Virus record (IMG/VR): IMGVR_UViG_3300049043_000192
Span: 1 to 45,822 of that record
DNA: 45,822 bases
Source: a virus
Direction: 5' to 3' (one strand)
Shown here piece after piece: positions 12,330 through 20,098 of the stretch. The stretch's first letter is position 1, and each line of letters begins with the position of its first letter. The position numbers were made by a program, and so were the translations under genes. The notes beneath the pieces are model-generated. The model saw nothing but the letters and a program-made list of their open reading frames with translations. It did no database searches and was not told the DNA's origin.

Positions 12330-12352
12330 TAAAAAAGCCGCCGGGTTAACGG
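12330..12352 (-). terminator. Rho-independent terminator between tail chaperone and tape measure
   Basis: On the minus strand GCCGCCG and CGGCGGC form a stem around TTAACC, followed by TTTTTT. The stop codon of the gpGT extension lies in the loop. It stands 38 bases before the tape-measure start, so it could lower tape-measure transcription relative to upstream tail genes. Confidence 0.7.
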
Positions 12353-12872
12353 CGGCGTTTGGCCTTGTCGAGTTCCTTCTGTTGGTCCTCGTTCAGGATT
12401 TGGAAGTAGGCGCTCCAGCCGAGGATCTCCTCGATGGTCATTGTGGTCCGAACTTGGCTAAGGGTTAGCCCCAGCTCTTTGGCGATGCCGAATTGGAGCA
12501 GGAGCCAGTTGTCCTTGCGGAGTTCGGCGCTCAGCTCTTTGGGTCGATGGGCTCGGCGTCGTCCGTCAGAATCGCCAGCATCAAGGCTTGGAGATCTTTG
12601 TCCTTGACTTCGTTCTTGAGGACGTCGATCTCGCCAGGGCTGAACAGTTTTGCTCCAGTCTCATCGAAGGCTTTGGTGATGAGGAGTTGGAGGGCAAAGG
12701 CGTTGGCGTCGTCGGTTTTGGCCTGCTTTTGGGCGCGTTCGCGTTCGGCGGCTACCAAAGGGGTCACCCACATTTCAAATGTGCTGCCGTCGGACAGTTC
12801 GACGACTTTTTTGACGGGCTCCAGGTTGGCGGCCTTGCGGAGTCGGTCGATTGCGCGGACAGGAACTGGCAT
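12346..12872 (-). CDS. gpGT-like tail assembly chaperone made by -1 frameshift
   Basis: The long form of the tail chaperone. Ribosomes read the short gene from 12872 and slip back one base at the C CCA AAG heptamer (12537-12543). They then continue in the -1 frame as ELSAELRKDNWLLLQFGIAK to EDQQKELDKAKRRR and stop at 12346. The extension is about 64 residues and has no good start of its own. The layout matches lambda G/GT: between tail tube and tape measure, with the slip a few codons before the short form's stop. Known role of the family: holding tape measure and tube protein during tail assembly. Confidence 0.85.
12531..12872 (-). CDS. gpG-like tail assembly chaperone (short form)
   Basis: 113 residues starting MPVPVRAIDRLRKAANLEPV and ending AEPIDPKS. 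A compact alpha/beta start (VELSDGSTFEMWVTPL) followed by helices is typical of the G-type chaperone. It lies just downstream of the tail tube gene and its terminator, and just upstream of the tape measure. It is the product made when no frameshift occurs. Confidence 0.8.
   Translation of the reverse strand: MPVPVRAIDRLRKAANLEPVKKVVELSDGSTFEMWVTPLVAAERERAQKQAKTDDANAFALQLLITKAFDETGAKLFSPGEIDVLKNEVKDKDLQALMLAILTDDAEPIDPKS
12537..12543 (-). promoter_or_regulatory. -1 programmed ribosomal frameshift site (CCCAAAG)
   Basis: On the coding strand the heptamer C CCA AAG (X XXY YYZ) lies in the zero frame of the short chaperone, with the stop TGA two codons later. The -1 frame stays open for about 64 codons. 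This is the classical slippery layout for gpG/gpGT. It is unlike the scattered indels elsewhere, because the site, position and gene family all agree. Confidence 0.85.
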
Positions 12873-12910
12873 ACCAGAAAATTGGGTATGGCACTACTGT
12901 AGCGGATTAG

Positions 12911-12941
12911 AAATAAAAAACCCCGGCGGTGAGGCCGGGGT
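12911..12941 (-). terminator. Rho-independent terminator after the tail tube gene
   Basis: On the minus strand ACCCCGGC and GCCGGGGT pair around CTCACC and are followed by TTTTTTATTT. It lies 27 bases past the tail tube stop, fitting high expression of the tube gene with reduced read-through into the chaperone. Confidence 0.85.
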
Positions 12942-12967
12942 CTCGTTCCCAACTAATCCGTAGGTTA

Positions 12968-13738
12968 TCAGGATTTAGCGAAATCGAAAGTGGGGCTGCC
13001 GGCGGGACGGAAGTTGACGGTCACCGATTGGGCGTCGTCCGGGTTGATGTTCAGGCTGGCGGAAGTCAGCACGGCGTCGAAACTGATCGAGCGGCTGAGG
13101 GTTTCGCTCAGGCTGCCACCGCTATACACACGGTCGGTGTAGAGCTTGAAGGCGGCACCGTTTTGCTGGCGCTGGAGCACGTCTTCCACCATCCGGTTGG
13201 AGAGGGCGGCATCTTCGTTGGTCATGTACACGGTGGCAGTACCAGAGCCGTCGCCGAAGCCGCTGATGTAGCTGCGGAAAGGCACGTACTGGCCGGGGGT
13301 TTGACCGATCGTGGTGACGTCGATCTCGGCGCGGGAGATCTCGAAGCTCCAGTCGCGGACTTGGCCGACCACAGCAAACTCGGCGTAGGCCACCTGGAAC
13401 TCGTTGGGGGCGGCGGCGGTGCCGTCGTCGGTGATGTTCACAGCGGCACCACCGGCGGTGGCGGACACTTGAAGTGCACCAGTGCTGGCGGTGTAGGCAA
13501 TCACGTAGTAGGTGGTGGCCAAGGCAAGACCGGCGGGAAGGGTGCCGGTTCCGGCGCCGCCGGTTTGGCTGTTCACCACGCTGAATTGCACCGGGTCGCC
13601 CACCTTGAAGTTCAGGTAGGTCTCGACGGTGATGGTTTCGGTCGAGGTGTTGACGCCGGACTCACCGAACGTTCCGGTCGTACCAGCGGGTTTGTAGTAG
13701 AGAGCGCCGGACGTGCCGGACAGAACAGTGGTGGCCAT
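12968..13738 (-). CDS. Major tail tube protein
   Basis: 256 residues, starting MATTVLSGTSGALYYKPAGT. It is beta-rich with VGQVRDWSFEISRAEIDVTT, then SYISGFGDGSGTATVYM and a C-terminal SASLNINPDDAQSVTVNF, the pattern of siphovirus tube proteins that stack as hexamers around the tape measure. An inserted region (about residues 35-115, GDPVQF...TYYVIAYTASTGAL) looks like an extra Ig-like or decoration domain. It is followed by a strong terminator and the gpG/gpGT genes, the usual tail order. Confidence 0.85.
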   Translation of the reverse strand: MATTVLSGTSGALYYKPAGTTGTFGESGVNTSTETITVETYLNFKVGDPVQFSVVNSQTGGAGTGTLPAGLALATTYYVIAYTASTGALQVSATAGGAAVNITDDGTAAAPNEFQVAYAEFAVVGQVRDWSFEISRAEIDVTTIGQTPGQYVPFRSYISGFGDGSGTATVYMTNEDAALSNRMVEDVLQRQQNGAAFKLYTDRVYSGGSLSETLSRSISFDAVLTSASLNINPDDAQSVTVNFRPAGSPTFDFAKS

Positions 13739-13813
13739 AGGGGCGTACCAATGGGGTATGTGGGGCGGGCACTGCCCGGCTTATCACAGGTTAGCGCCTG
13801 TGGTAAGCATTAC

Positions 13814-14245
13814 TCACGAAAGAACAGTTGCCACGTAAGAGGTGTCAATTCGTCCCACGAAATGTGGCGCTTCCTCTGTAGCGGAAAATGTCGGTCCGTT
13901 TATTTCGCCAACGCGGATGAATACGCCGCTGTTTGTTTTAGCGGTGTTGTTGATGGTCTCCAGCACGTTGACTGCCGTGGTCAGCAGTGTTTGGTTGCGG
14001 GCGGGACCTTTGCCTTTTTCGGTGAAGATTCGGATGACGATGGCGCCACGGGCGTTGTCCATGCTGGTGGTCAGCATGGGTTCGTTGGTGAGGCCAAAGG
14101 TGACGTTTACGCGGACGTATTCGGTGGTCGTGTTGGGCGGGACTGCGGTGATGTTGTCAAAGTAAACCGGCACTGCTGGTACCAGTGCACCAAATGCGGT
14201 CAGCAGCGGATTTTCGACGGCGGCGCGGATGGATTGGTAGTTCAT
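13814..14245 (-). CDS. Tail terminator / tail completion protein
   Basis: 143 residues, MNYQSIRAAVENPLLTAFGA. It has a mixed alpha/beta pattern with VPVYFDNITAVPPNTTTEYV and RGAIVIRIFTEKGKGPARNQ, which resembles DUF4128-type tail terminators that cap the tail tube. The ATG overlaps the TGA of the preceding gene (ATGA), so it is probably coupled. It sits directly before the tail tube gene, as expected. Confidence 0.7.
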   Translation of the reverse strand: MNYQSIRAAVENPLLTAFGALVPAVPVYFDNITAVPPNTTTEYVRVNVTFGLTNEPMLTTSMDNARGAIVIRIFTEKGKGPARNQTLLTTAVNVLETINNTAKTNSGVFIRVGEINGPTFSATEEAPHFVGRIDTSYVATVLS

Positions 14246-14816
14246 CGAGGATCACGCATGGCAGCGTCCATTTCAATCTGCACCGCTTTGTTCAAAGCTC
14301 CACCGGAAGCATAAGTAGCAAGCCAGTCCAAAGGTGCTGTGCGGCTTGCGCTTCCGTTAGGGCGGCCGCCGTCTACTTGACCTCGATAAGTGTTTCGAAG
14401 ACGGGTTGAATCGCGCTGGTCCCATTTACTTAGTCCCAGTTGAGTTTGGGGGATGGGGGCGTCGTTGGGGCGTATAAACGTGCTTTGTACTTCGTCCGTG
14501 GCTTCTGCGGCATAGGGAGAAAAGTTGGATATACGGAAAACAACTTTGTCTTTAAGAAGGAAACTGGCAGTTACTTGGCGTCCTGAAACAAGCGGGTTGA
14601 AATCGTCCGCGGTTCACCAGGTTGGCCATCGCCTTTTGTTGTAGCCGTAGGGGTTTCTATTTGCCAAGAATTGGAGAATTTTCCAGTCCAACTGGGGCCA
14701 GCTTGCTGGAGTTCACGTACAACGCGTTCTGCGGCGCGTTTAGGACCATTAAATAGCGTTGTAGCAAAGACGCGATCCAGTTCTTCAAGTGCTTTCGGTA
14801 ATTGGTTGCGGGCCAT
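14242..14816 (-). CDS. HK97 gp10-like neck or minor capsid protein (frameshifted)
   Basis: Starts at 14816 with MARNQLPKALEELDRVFATT and reads to about 14590. There one indel moves it into a frame that continues PLVSGRQVTASFLLKDKVVF, SNFSPYAAEATDEVQSTF and WDQRDSTRLRNTYRGQVDGG, ending AAMRDPR at 14242. The joined length is about 191 residues. Position between the head-closure gene and the tail terminator fits a head-tail joining (gp10-like) role. The start overlaps the preceding stop at 14816. Confidence 0.6.
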
Positions 14817-15193
14817 TATTGGGGCCTCACGATGAGGGTGTGGTAGACGGGGTTGTCGCCGCGGTAGGTGCTGATCGAGATGATCTTGGCCTCGCGGGTT
14901 ACGCCGGCTTGGGTGTACTGGATGCGGTCAGCTTCTGTTGGGTAATACGTTCCAAGCTCGCTGTTGCCGATAATGACCTTCAGGTCGGTGGACTGGTACA
15001 GCCCTTCGGATTCGCGGGCGGTAAGGCGGGTAATAACGCCTTTCAGTGTTACCGAAGTGTCGGCGCCAGTGACTGTGCCAGTCGTGGGGTCGTAGGTGCG
15101 GGGTGTAGTGGTTTTGATGTACGTGATGGTCTGGCCCCAGTCGGCAAGGAGTGAGGTGGGGATTGGGGCGAATGTGGTGTCGATCAGGCCCAT
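14816..15193 (-). CDS. Head-tail joining (head closure) protein
   Basis: 125 residues from ATG at 15193 (MGLIDTTFAPIPTSLLADWG). An upstream in-frame start is possible, but this ATG sits two bases after the upstream stop. The small beta-barrel pattern (QTITYIKTTTPRTYDPTTG, then YPTEADRIQYTQAGVTREAK) is typical of SPP1 gp16/HK97 gp7-like closure proteins. Its place after the adaptor gene supports this. Confidence 0.65.
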   Translation of the reverse strand: MGLIDTTFAPIPTSLLADWGQTITYIKTTTPRTYDPTTGTVTGADTSVTLKGVITRLTARESEGLYQSTDLKVIIGNSELGTYYPTEADRIQYTQAGVTREAKIISISTYRGDNPVYHTLIVRPQ

Positions 15194-15194
15194 G

Positions 15195-15725
15195 TCATCC
15201 TCGCTGCAGGCGGACGGCGTAGTTTGCTGCCCCACCCATGCAGTAGGCGCCGAGGTAGGACTGGAGCCACGGGTAGACGTCGAAGACGTTGTTGATGACG
15301 CCGCTGGTTTGGCTGGACTTGTTGTATTTGACCTTCAGTTCGCCGAGTTCAACTTGGTCGTAGATGCCCGTGGTGCCGGTGCTGCCGGTGATGGCGTCGG
15401 TGTCGTTGGCGAGGGCGCGTGCCAGCTCGTAGGTGGCAGTCTTGATTTCGGTTGGAATTAAAGTGCAGGCCAGGTCGATGCCGTCAACTGTGTAGTTTTC
15501 GCGGGGCCACTTGAGGGCTTGGGCGGTGGAGCAGCGGTCGCCGTAGAACGTCAGCGCGTCGATCCAGCGGGTGGCGGAGATGAGGGCGCGGTTTTTGGCG
15601 TCGTTGGTCTTATCGGACCAGGTGGAAGACTCCGGCGTGGTCTCGAAATAGGTGTCGGCAGCGGCCAGCGTGACATAGCTGTTGGCCGAGGCTCCACCAA
15701 CTGTGGCGTCGATCGTGGCAGCCAC
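15195..15725 (-). CDS. Head-tail adaptor, DnaT-like domain family
   Basis: 176 residues starting MAATIDATVGGASANSYVTL. The SANSYVTLAAADTYFETTP opening, the W...K..ALISATRWID helix and the KWPRENYTVDG segment are typical of phage proteins often annotated as 'DnaT-like ssDNA-binding'. In this neighbourhood they act as HK97 gp6-like head-tail adaptors. It ends NYAVRLQRG. The context is capsid upstream and closure protein downstream. Confidence 0.7.
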   Translation of the reverse strand: MAATIDATVGGASANSYVTLAAADTYFETTPESSTWSDKTNDAKNRALISATRWIDALTFYGDRCSTAQALKWPRENYTVDGIDLACTLIPTEIKTATYELARALANDTDAITGSTGTTGIYDQVELGELKVKYNKSSQTSGVINNVFDVYPWLQSYLGAYCMGGAANYAVRLQRG

Positions 15726-15728
15726 GGC

Positions 15729-15923
15729 TTAATACAGTCTTTTCTTGAGTTTAGCTCCAGTCAGAAACTTTCTTGATTTAGGGGGTGAGCTAAGGAGGGC
15801 GGCGTGGTAAACCTCGGCGCCAGCCATTTCGAGGTCGGCCTGGACTTCAGCGTGCTCACCGTATGGAACATCAATAAAGCTGCGGCGGTTATCCTGTAGT
15901 ACGAATAAACGGACTTGTCGCAT
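15729..15923 (-). CDS. Small conserved head-region protein
   Basis: 64 residues from ATG at 15923: MRQVRLFVLQDNRRSFIDVP through the C-terminal KKRLY. It is basic at the C-terminus. No family recognised. It precedes the adaptor gene by 3 bases. Its start codon lies in a CATG that also provides the start of the opposite-strand gene at 15922, so any promoter for one lies inside the other. Confidence 0.55.
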   Translation of the reverse strand: MRQVRLFVLQDNRRSFIDVPYGEHAEVQADLEMAGAEVYHAALLSSPPKSRKFLTGAKLKKRLY

Positions 15924-16197
15924 GACTCCCCGTAAAGCTGCTACCGCAGACACCAGCGTAGAAGAGGTGGTGGTTAAGTCCACTCCCGATCCCACAAAGC
16001 CTCGGGTGTGGGCTGATGTGGCTGAAGAAATTCAAAAGCTGCGTGAAGCTGGTGCCAACGTGCCAGAGATTTGCGAAAAGCTGGAAGTTTCGTATGTGCT
16101 GGTGAATCAGGTGTTTCTCCAGTCGTACAAAATGGCGATTGATACTGCTCAGGTGTTCGAGCGGCAAGAGAAAGTTAGGTTGGGTTTGGAAGGCTGA
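15922..16197 (+). CDS. Small helix-turn-helix protein, opposite strand
   Basis: 91 residues, MTPRKAATADTSVEEVVVKS at the start. The core AEEIQKLREAGANVPEICEK LEV is a helix-turn-helix of the kind found in small phage DNA-binding proteins. The gene is on the plus strand between capsid and adaptor genes, against the surrounding operon. It ends just before a bidirectional hairpin that also ends the capsid transcript. It is possibly a regulator of the head genes. The N-terminal 30 residues look unstructured. Confidence 0.6.
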   Translation: MTPRKAATADTSVEEVVVKSTPDPTKPRVWADVAEEIQKLREAGANVPEICEKLEVSYVLVNQVFLQSYKMAIDTAQVFERQEKVRLGLEG

Positions 16198-16203
16198 TAG
16201 GCA

Positions 16204-16238
16204 ATAAAAAAGGCCCCCGTAAGGGGGCCATTGTTTTG
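16204..16238. terminator. Bidirectional rho-independent terminator
   Basis: GGCCCCC-GTAA-GGGGGCC stem at 16212-16229. It is flanked by A6 on the left (T6 for minus-strand transcripts of the capsid gene) and by TTGTTTT on the right (for the plus-strand gene 15922-16197). Both converging genes end within 20 bases of it. Confidence 0.9.
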
Positions 16239-16246
16239 CCTAGAGA

Positions 16247-17350
16247 TCAGGCGTAGGCGGTGGTGTCCGAGGGGGTGTTCACCAGCAGGCGCACGATCGG
16301 CACCATCTTGGTGGTGCTGTACACCAGGCCCCAGTTGCCGGTGGTAGCCAGACCAGCGTTGGTCGGGTTATCGGTGGCGTTGGAATACTTGGTGCCGGTG
16401 ATGTGGAAGCCGTAGTGGTAGTCGACGGCAATCACGTCCTGCATGGACAGGATGTTGCGGTCGGCGGCCAGACGGAGGTCCTGTTGGATGCCTTCGGAAA
16501 CGACGCCAGACTTGAACAGGTAGACGGGGTACTTCACCGCGTGGGTGGCAGTACCGCCGGTCAGGTAGGTCAGTTGGTCGTCGATCACCACGCGGAGACC
16601 GGCGAAGGTGGCCACTTCGGCTTGACCCACGCCAATGCCGCCGCCACCCCAGGTGATGGCGCCGCTAGCTGCCAGAGCCGAGGTGCTGAAGGTCAGCATC
16701 CCCACCTGCTGGAGGTAGTAGGCCACGTTGGAGTGCATGGCGATGGTGTCCAGCTCGTCGCCGCGCTCACCGAGCTTGGCTTTGGCTTTGACAACGTTCG
16801 CCGCGGTCAGGTAGTTGGCCTCGCCCATGGAGCCAGGCACGCCGGCATAGCTGGCGTTCAGTTGGTTGGCGCCAATCACGCCAGCGGCGGAAATGCCACC
16901 GAACAGACCCAGCAGCTGGTTAATCAGCGTGGTGGTCTTCAGTTTGTTGATGGCGGCGGTCAGCTGGTTGCGGACGTGAGCCAGCGGGTCGGCACCGGAG
17001 CCGAGTTTGCTGAGGTCGTCTGCGGCATAGGCAAAGCCACGATGCAGAATCGTCATGATCTGCTCGTCGGCGGTCGACTTCTGAGGGGTCAGATAGCCGG
17101 CAGTCGAGGTGCCCCAAGCGGCCGAGGAGAGGATTTGCTCTTCGGTGGGGTTGATGGGATCGAAGAAAGGCACGCGCACGCGGGTGCCGCCGGCGCGGGC
17201 GTCAAGAGCAGCGTTGCGCTGGATGATGCCGCTTTGGATCCACTTCGATTGCTCGAAGATGCCCTCGCTGGTGTAAGCAAGGAACTCGGGACGTGCGACG
17301 AGATCCGACAGGAATGTACCGCCGGAATAATTTTCGAGAGAAGCAGCCAT
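16247..17350 (-). CDS. Major capsid protein
   Basis: 367 residues starting MAASLENYSGGTFLSDLVAR. A long N-terminal helix region is followed by GGTRVRVPFFDPINPTEEQI, AYAADDLSKLGSGADPLAHV (spine-helix-like), and a C-terminal RLAADRNILSMQDVIAVDYH with YGFHITG. This is the pattern of HK97-fold coat proteins of siphoviruses. A good ribosome site AGGAG lies six bases before the ATG. It is preceded by the scaffold and portal genes and followed by a strong terminator, consistent with high expression. The frame is intact. Confidence 0.9.
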   Translation of the reverse strand: MAASLENYSGGTFLSDLVARPEFLAYTSEGIFEQSKWIQSGIIQRNAALDARAGGTRVRVPFFDPINPTEEQILSSAAWGTSTAGYLTPQKSTADEQIMTILHRGFAYAADDLSKLGSGADPLAHVRNQLTAAINKLKTTTLINQLLGLFGGISAAGVIGANQLNASYAGVPGSMGEANYLTAANVVKAKAKLGERGDELDTIAMHSNVAYYLQQVGMLTFSTSALAASGAITWGGGGIGVGQAEVATFAGLRVVIDDQLTYLTGGTATHAVKYPVYLFKSGVVSEGIQQDLRLAADRNILSMQDVIAVDYHYGFHITGTKYSNATDNPTNAGLATTGNWGLVYSTTKMVPIVRLLVNTPSDTTAYA

Positions 17351-17394
17351 TGTGGGCTCCTATGAAGGGTTTGCGGAGATGTGCCCCACAGGGG

Positions 17395-18105
17395 CTATTT
17401 GAGGCCGGCTTCAGCTTTGAGTAGCCGTGCTTTGTCGGGATCGCTGGCCAACATCATCATTTGCTGAGTGACGTTCCAGGTCTCCTTTAGCCACGGGTTG
17501 ACTTGGCCGGGAAGAGCGGTGGTACGGGCACTACCCGCAACACCCATGCCGGCGCGATTCGTAGCGGCAAAATGATGCTCGTAACCGCTGCCGGGGTTTT
17601 TTAGATTGGCGATATACTCGCCAATCGGAACTTCCACGCCGCCGACATAAGCCACAGGCTGTCCTTCTTTGGCGCGAAGATTCTCCTGCACTAAACGATA
17701 CAGCTGATCCGGTGCAAGCGCACCAGCAGAAGAAAGTTGGCCGATTGCACTGGCTCGGAGTTGTTCTTGTGTATAGCCTTGTTTGATTTGCTCGACCTCG
17801 GATTCTTTGGTGGCTAATTGTTGCTTGAGGTCAGCAACTGTTTGTTGGGCTTCCTCCCAAAGGGTGCGAAATTCGCCGGATTCTGCCAATTTTTGGGTTT
17901 TGGCGGTTTCTTGTGCCAGGCGGAGTTCGTCGAGCTGTTTTTGTAGGTGTTCGCGGTTTTCGCGGTCCTTACGGCGCTCGGCGATAAGTTCCTGGTTTTT
18001 GGAGCGGAGGGCTTCGAGTTGGGTGGCCAGATCGGAGCTTTCAGCCACAGGCTGAGGGGCAACAGGCTCCACGGGAGTGGCTGTTGCTTGCTGGTCTTCG
18101 GGCAC
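17395..18105 (-). CDS. Capsid scaffold protein
   Basis: 236 residues from a GTG start. Residues ~25-125 form a charged, Glu/Gln/Lys-rich coiled coil (LEALRSKNQELIAERRKDRE, QLATKESEVEQIKQGYTQEQ). The C-terminal part has NPGSGYEHHFAATNRAG and ends KARLLKAEAGLK, a basic helix as used by scaffolds to bind the coat protein. The place between portal and capsid is typical. No protease gene is visible. Confidence 0.85.
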   Translation of the reverse strand: MPEDQQATATPVEPVAPQPVAESSDLATQLEALRSKNQELIAERRKDRENREHLQKQLDELRLAQETAKTQKLAESGEFRTLWEEAQQTVADLKQQLATKESEVEQIKQGYTQEQLRASAIGQLSSAGALAPDQLYRLVQENLRAKEGQPVAYVGGVEVPIGEYIANLKNPGSGYEHHFAATNRAGMGVAGSARTTALPGQVNPWLKETWNVTQQMMMLASDPDKARLLKAEAGLK

Positions 18106-18140
18106 GGTTGTGTATTACTTGGACGTTTGTACTTTAACAG

Positions 18141-19583
18141 TTAAGAAGGTTTTGATTCGTCCATGGAATCTTGAGAGCCAGGCTCTTCGTTTATTTCTGG
18201 TTCTTCGGTGATGGCGGTGGCAGGTTTGCCGGCGGCTTCGATCTCGTCCTCGATGTTTACGGTGTCGGGCAGAATTTCGCCGCGGCGGAGGATCTCCAGC
18301 AGCATTGAGTCGCTGATCTTGCCGGCTTGGTTGAGTTGGGTAAGGACGGCGACGTCTTGGCCGATCAGGCGGTAGTAGTCAAAATCGCGGTCGATCGTGA
18401 TCTCGGGTGGTTCGATTCCGACGTATTGGGCGGCAAACTCGAAGGCTTGATTGAGGGCGCTCTCCAGTTCTTGGCTGATGATCGAGAGGACGCTGTTCGA
18501 CTGGGCTTGGTCGATGCGTTTGGCCTCGGCAGACTCGGCGACGAATTTTTGGCCGAAGAGTTTGGTCACGCCCAACGTGGACATTTGACTCTCCAGTGAC
18601 TGGAGTTCTTGCATCTGGGCGTCGAAACTGGTGGCGTCGGCTTGGACGTAGTAAGCCTTGTTGCCCGGTTGCATGGCGATGGCGTAGTTCACGCCCATCG
18701 TTGCGCTGCCGGTTGTGTCGTCCCAGCCCTCTAAAACAAGGGTGGGCATGGCGGCAATATGCAAGGCGTGAATAAGGTCCGCCTGGCGTTGGTAGTGGGT
18801 GATGTTGAGGTTGGCGATGTCCAGCAGTGGCGGTTGGGACGTAAGTAGGCCGCGGCGGTTGCTGTAGATCGGTACCAGGGGGATTTCGTCGAGGCTGTAG
18901 CCGCCGGACTCGCTAAATTCGACGACTTCTTGGCCGAGCGTGTACAGGTCGTAGCGGCCGGGATAGATCACCCGCATTTGCTCGATCTGTTCCTCGCCGA
19001 AGTCGTTTAGGGGGCGGACGTCATAGTCGTGGATGCGAACTTGGAGGAGGCGGTTGGTGACGGCCTCTTTGCGCCAGCCCCAGATTTGGGCGGCGTCGAC
19101 GTGGACAAAGTAAGGGCGGCGGCCCATGGCACGCTCTTCCGCCAGATTCATCGCTCCAGCGGCGGCCGGGTAGTCGACGAGGATGGCGCTGTGGCCGTAG
19201 GTGAGGCTGCTGACGAGGGCGCGGCGGGCGTATTCGTTGATGTTGGAGCCGAGGCCGTCGATGTTCTGGATTAGTTCCAGCCAGTAGTCGTCGCCTTCGA
19301 CGTGGATGGGTTTGCGGAGGATGGCTCCAGCGGCGGTTTCGATGAGGCGGCTGGTATAAGGCGAGAGGACGCTGCGGTCGACGCGGGTTTCGTAGGCGTC
19401 ATCGTCTTCTCGTGGTTCTTGTGGCAAATATGTTTCGCTCAGGTCGCGGATGTAGTTGGTGCCGCGGGTTACGGCAGCCATCACACTCCAGTCCGGCATC
19501 ATGCCGATGACTTCGAGGCTGCGGACAAATGGAGACTCGCTGACTACAGCTCCAGTCGGGGGGATGTTGGCGCTGTAGACCAC
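18141..19583 (-). CDS. Portal protein (DUF4055-like)
   Basis: 480 residues, intact. It starts MVYSANIPPTGAVVSESPFV. Segments include YTSRLIETAAGAILRKPIHV, SLTYGHSAILVDYPAAAGAM, and the long helix QATSFDAQMQELQSL-type region before AESAEAKRIDQAQSNSVLSI, typical of DUF4055 portals. It forms the dodecameric vertex for DNA packaging and tail attachment. An acidic C-terminal tail (residues ~445-480) may be disordered. It lies upstream of scaffold and capsid. Confidence 0.9.
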   Translation of the reverse strand: MVYSANIPPTGAVVSESPFVRSLEVIGMMPDWSVMAAVTRGTNYIRDLSETYLPQEPREDDDAYETRVDRSVLSPYTSRLIETAAGAILRKPIHVEGDDYWLELIQNIDGLGSNINEYARRALVSSLTYGHSAILVDYPAAAGAMNLAEERAMGRRPYFVHVDAAQIWGWRKEAVTNRLLQVRIHDYDVRPLNDFGEEQIEQMRVIYPGRYDLYTLGQEVVEFSESGGYSLDEIPLVPIYSNRRGLLTSQPPLLDIANLNITHYQRQADLIHALHIAAMPTLVLEGWDDTTGSATMGVNYAIAMQPGNKAYYVQADATSFDAQMQELQSLESQMSTLGVTKLFGQKFVAESAEAKRIDQAQSNSVLSIISQELESALNQAFEFAAQYVGIEPPEITIDRDFDYYRLIGQDVAVLTQLNQAGKISDSMLLEILRRGEILPDTVNIEDEIEAAGKPATAITEEPEINEEPGSQDSMDESKPS

Positions 19584-19627
19584 GGCTGGACTCCTACTTT
19601 GTACCTATTTTGGCATTGGGATTATGA

Positions 19628-19825
19628 GTGTGTCCCATGCGCGAGTGGAATACTCCCGTGCGCGAGCCGTGGAACGCGGTAATTCATCACGCGCTCAAAG
19701 GAATTGATAATCACACGCACCAGTACATGAAGACTGGGAATGTTTGGCACTTGGAGAAAGCGCAGTTTCTTAGGATTTATGTGAAAGAATTGAAAATGTG
19801 GATACATAAATGTGAAGGAAGGTAG
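19628..19825 (+). CDS. Small conserved phage protein, opposite strand
   Basis: Up to 65 residues. The second ATG (19637, MREWNTPVREPWNAVIHHAL) is an equally likely start. The sequence continues KGIDNHTHQYMKTGNVWHLE and KAQFLRIYVKELKMWIH, a helical protein rich in His and aromatic residues. No family named with confidence. Its TAG at 19823-19825 directly abuts the stop of the minus-strand gene 19826-20098, so the two genes are tail to tail with no gap. Confidence 0.6.
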   Translation: MCPMREWNTPVREPWNAVIHHALKGIDNHTHQYMKTGNVWHLEKAQFLRIYVKELKMWIHKCEGR

Positions 19826-20098
19826 TCACCATTTGGTGCGATTTGCCCAGTAAGCGGCGGACATTTTGCCTTTGGAGATATTTTCGGCGTGGCGAGCTTT
19901 GAAAGATTCGCGGCGTTTGCGGTCGGCGCTGGATTCGCCTTCGCGTTTGGGTGATCCAGAGACGCCTTGTTGGCCGAAGCGGATCAGTTTTACCGTGTCG
20001 CCCTCTTTGGCGAGGACGACGTGGGATTTTTTGGGGTGGTTGGGGGTGCGCTTGGGCTTGTTGTAGCCCTCGAATTTTTCGCCGCGATACTCAATCAT
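19826..20098 (-). CDS. Conserved basic phage protein (KPKRTPNHP family)
   Basis: 90 residues from ATG at 20098: MIEYRGEKFEGYNKPKRTPN. The motifs KPKRTPNHPKKSHVVLAKEG, IRFGQQGVSG and KMSAAYWANRTKW mark a family found in phage packaging/head regions. I believe it corresponds to DUF6321, but that name is from memory. It is very basic, suggesting nucleic-acid contact. The function is unknown. The start overlaps the previous gene by 8 bases. Confidence 0.7.
   Translation of the reverse strand: MIEYRGEKFEGYNKPKRTPNHPKKSHVVLAKEGDTVKLIRFGQQGVSGSPKREGESSADRKRRESFKARHAENISKGKMSAAYWANRTKW

Noticed and set aside
12929-14314. 461-residue plus-strand open frame
   Set aside because: It is a shadow of the tail tube and neighbouring genes. 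It is composed of Gly/Val/His runs from GC-rich codons read backwards and has no domain or ribosome site.
16403-17365. 320-residue plus-strand open frame
   Set aside because: It lies fully opposite the intact capsid gene, with the odd composition of an antisense reading.
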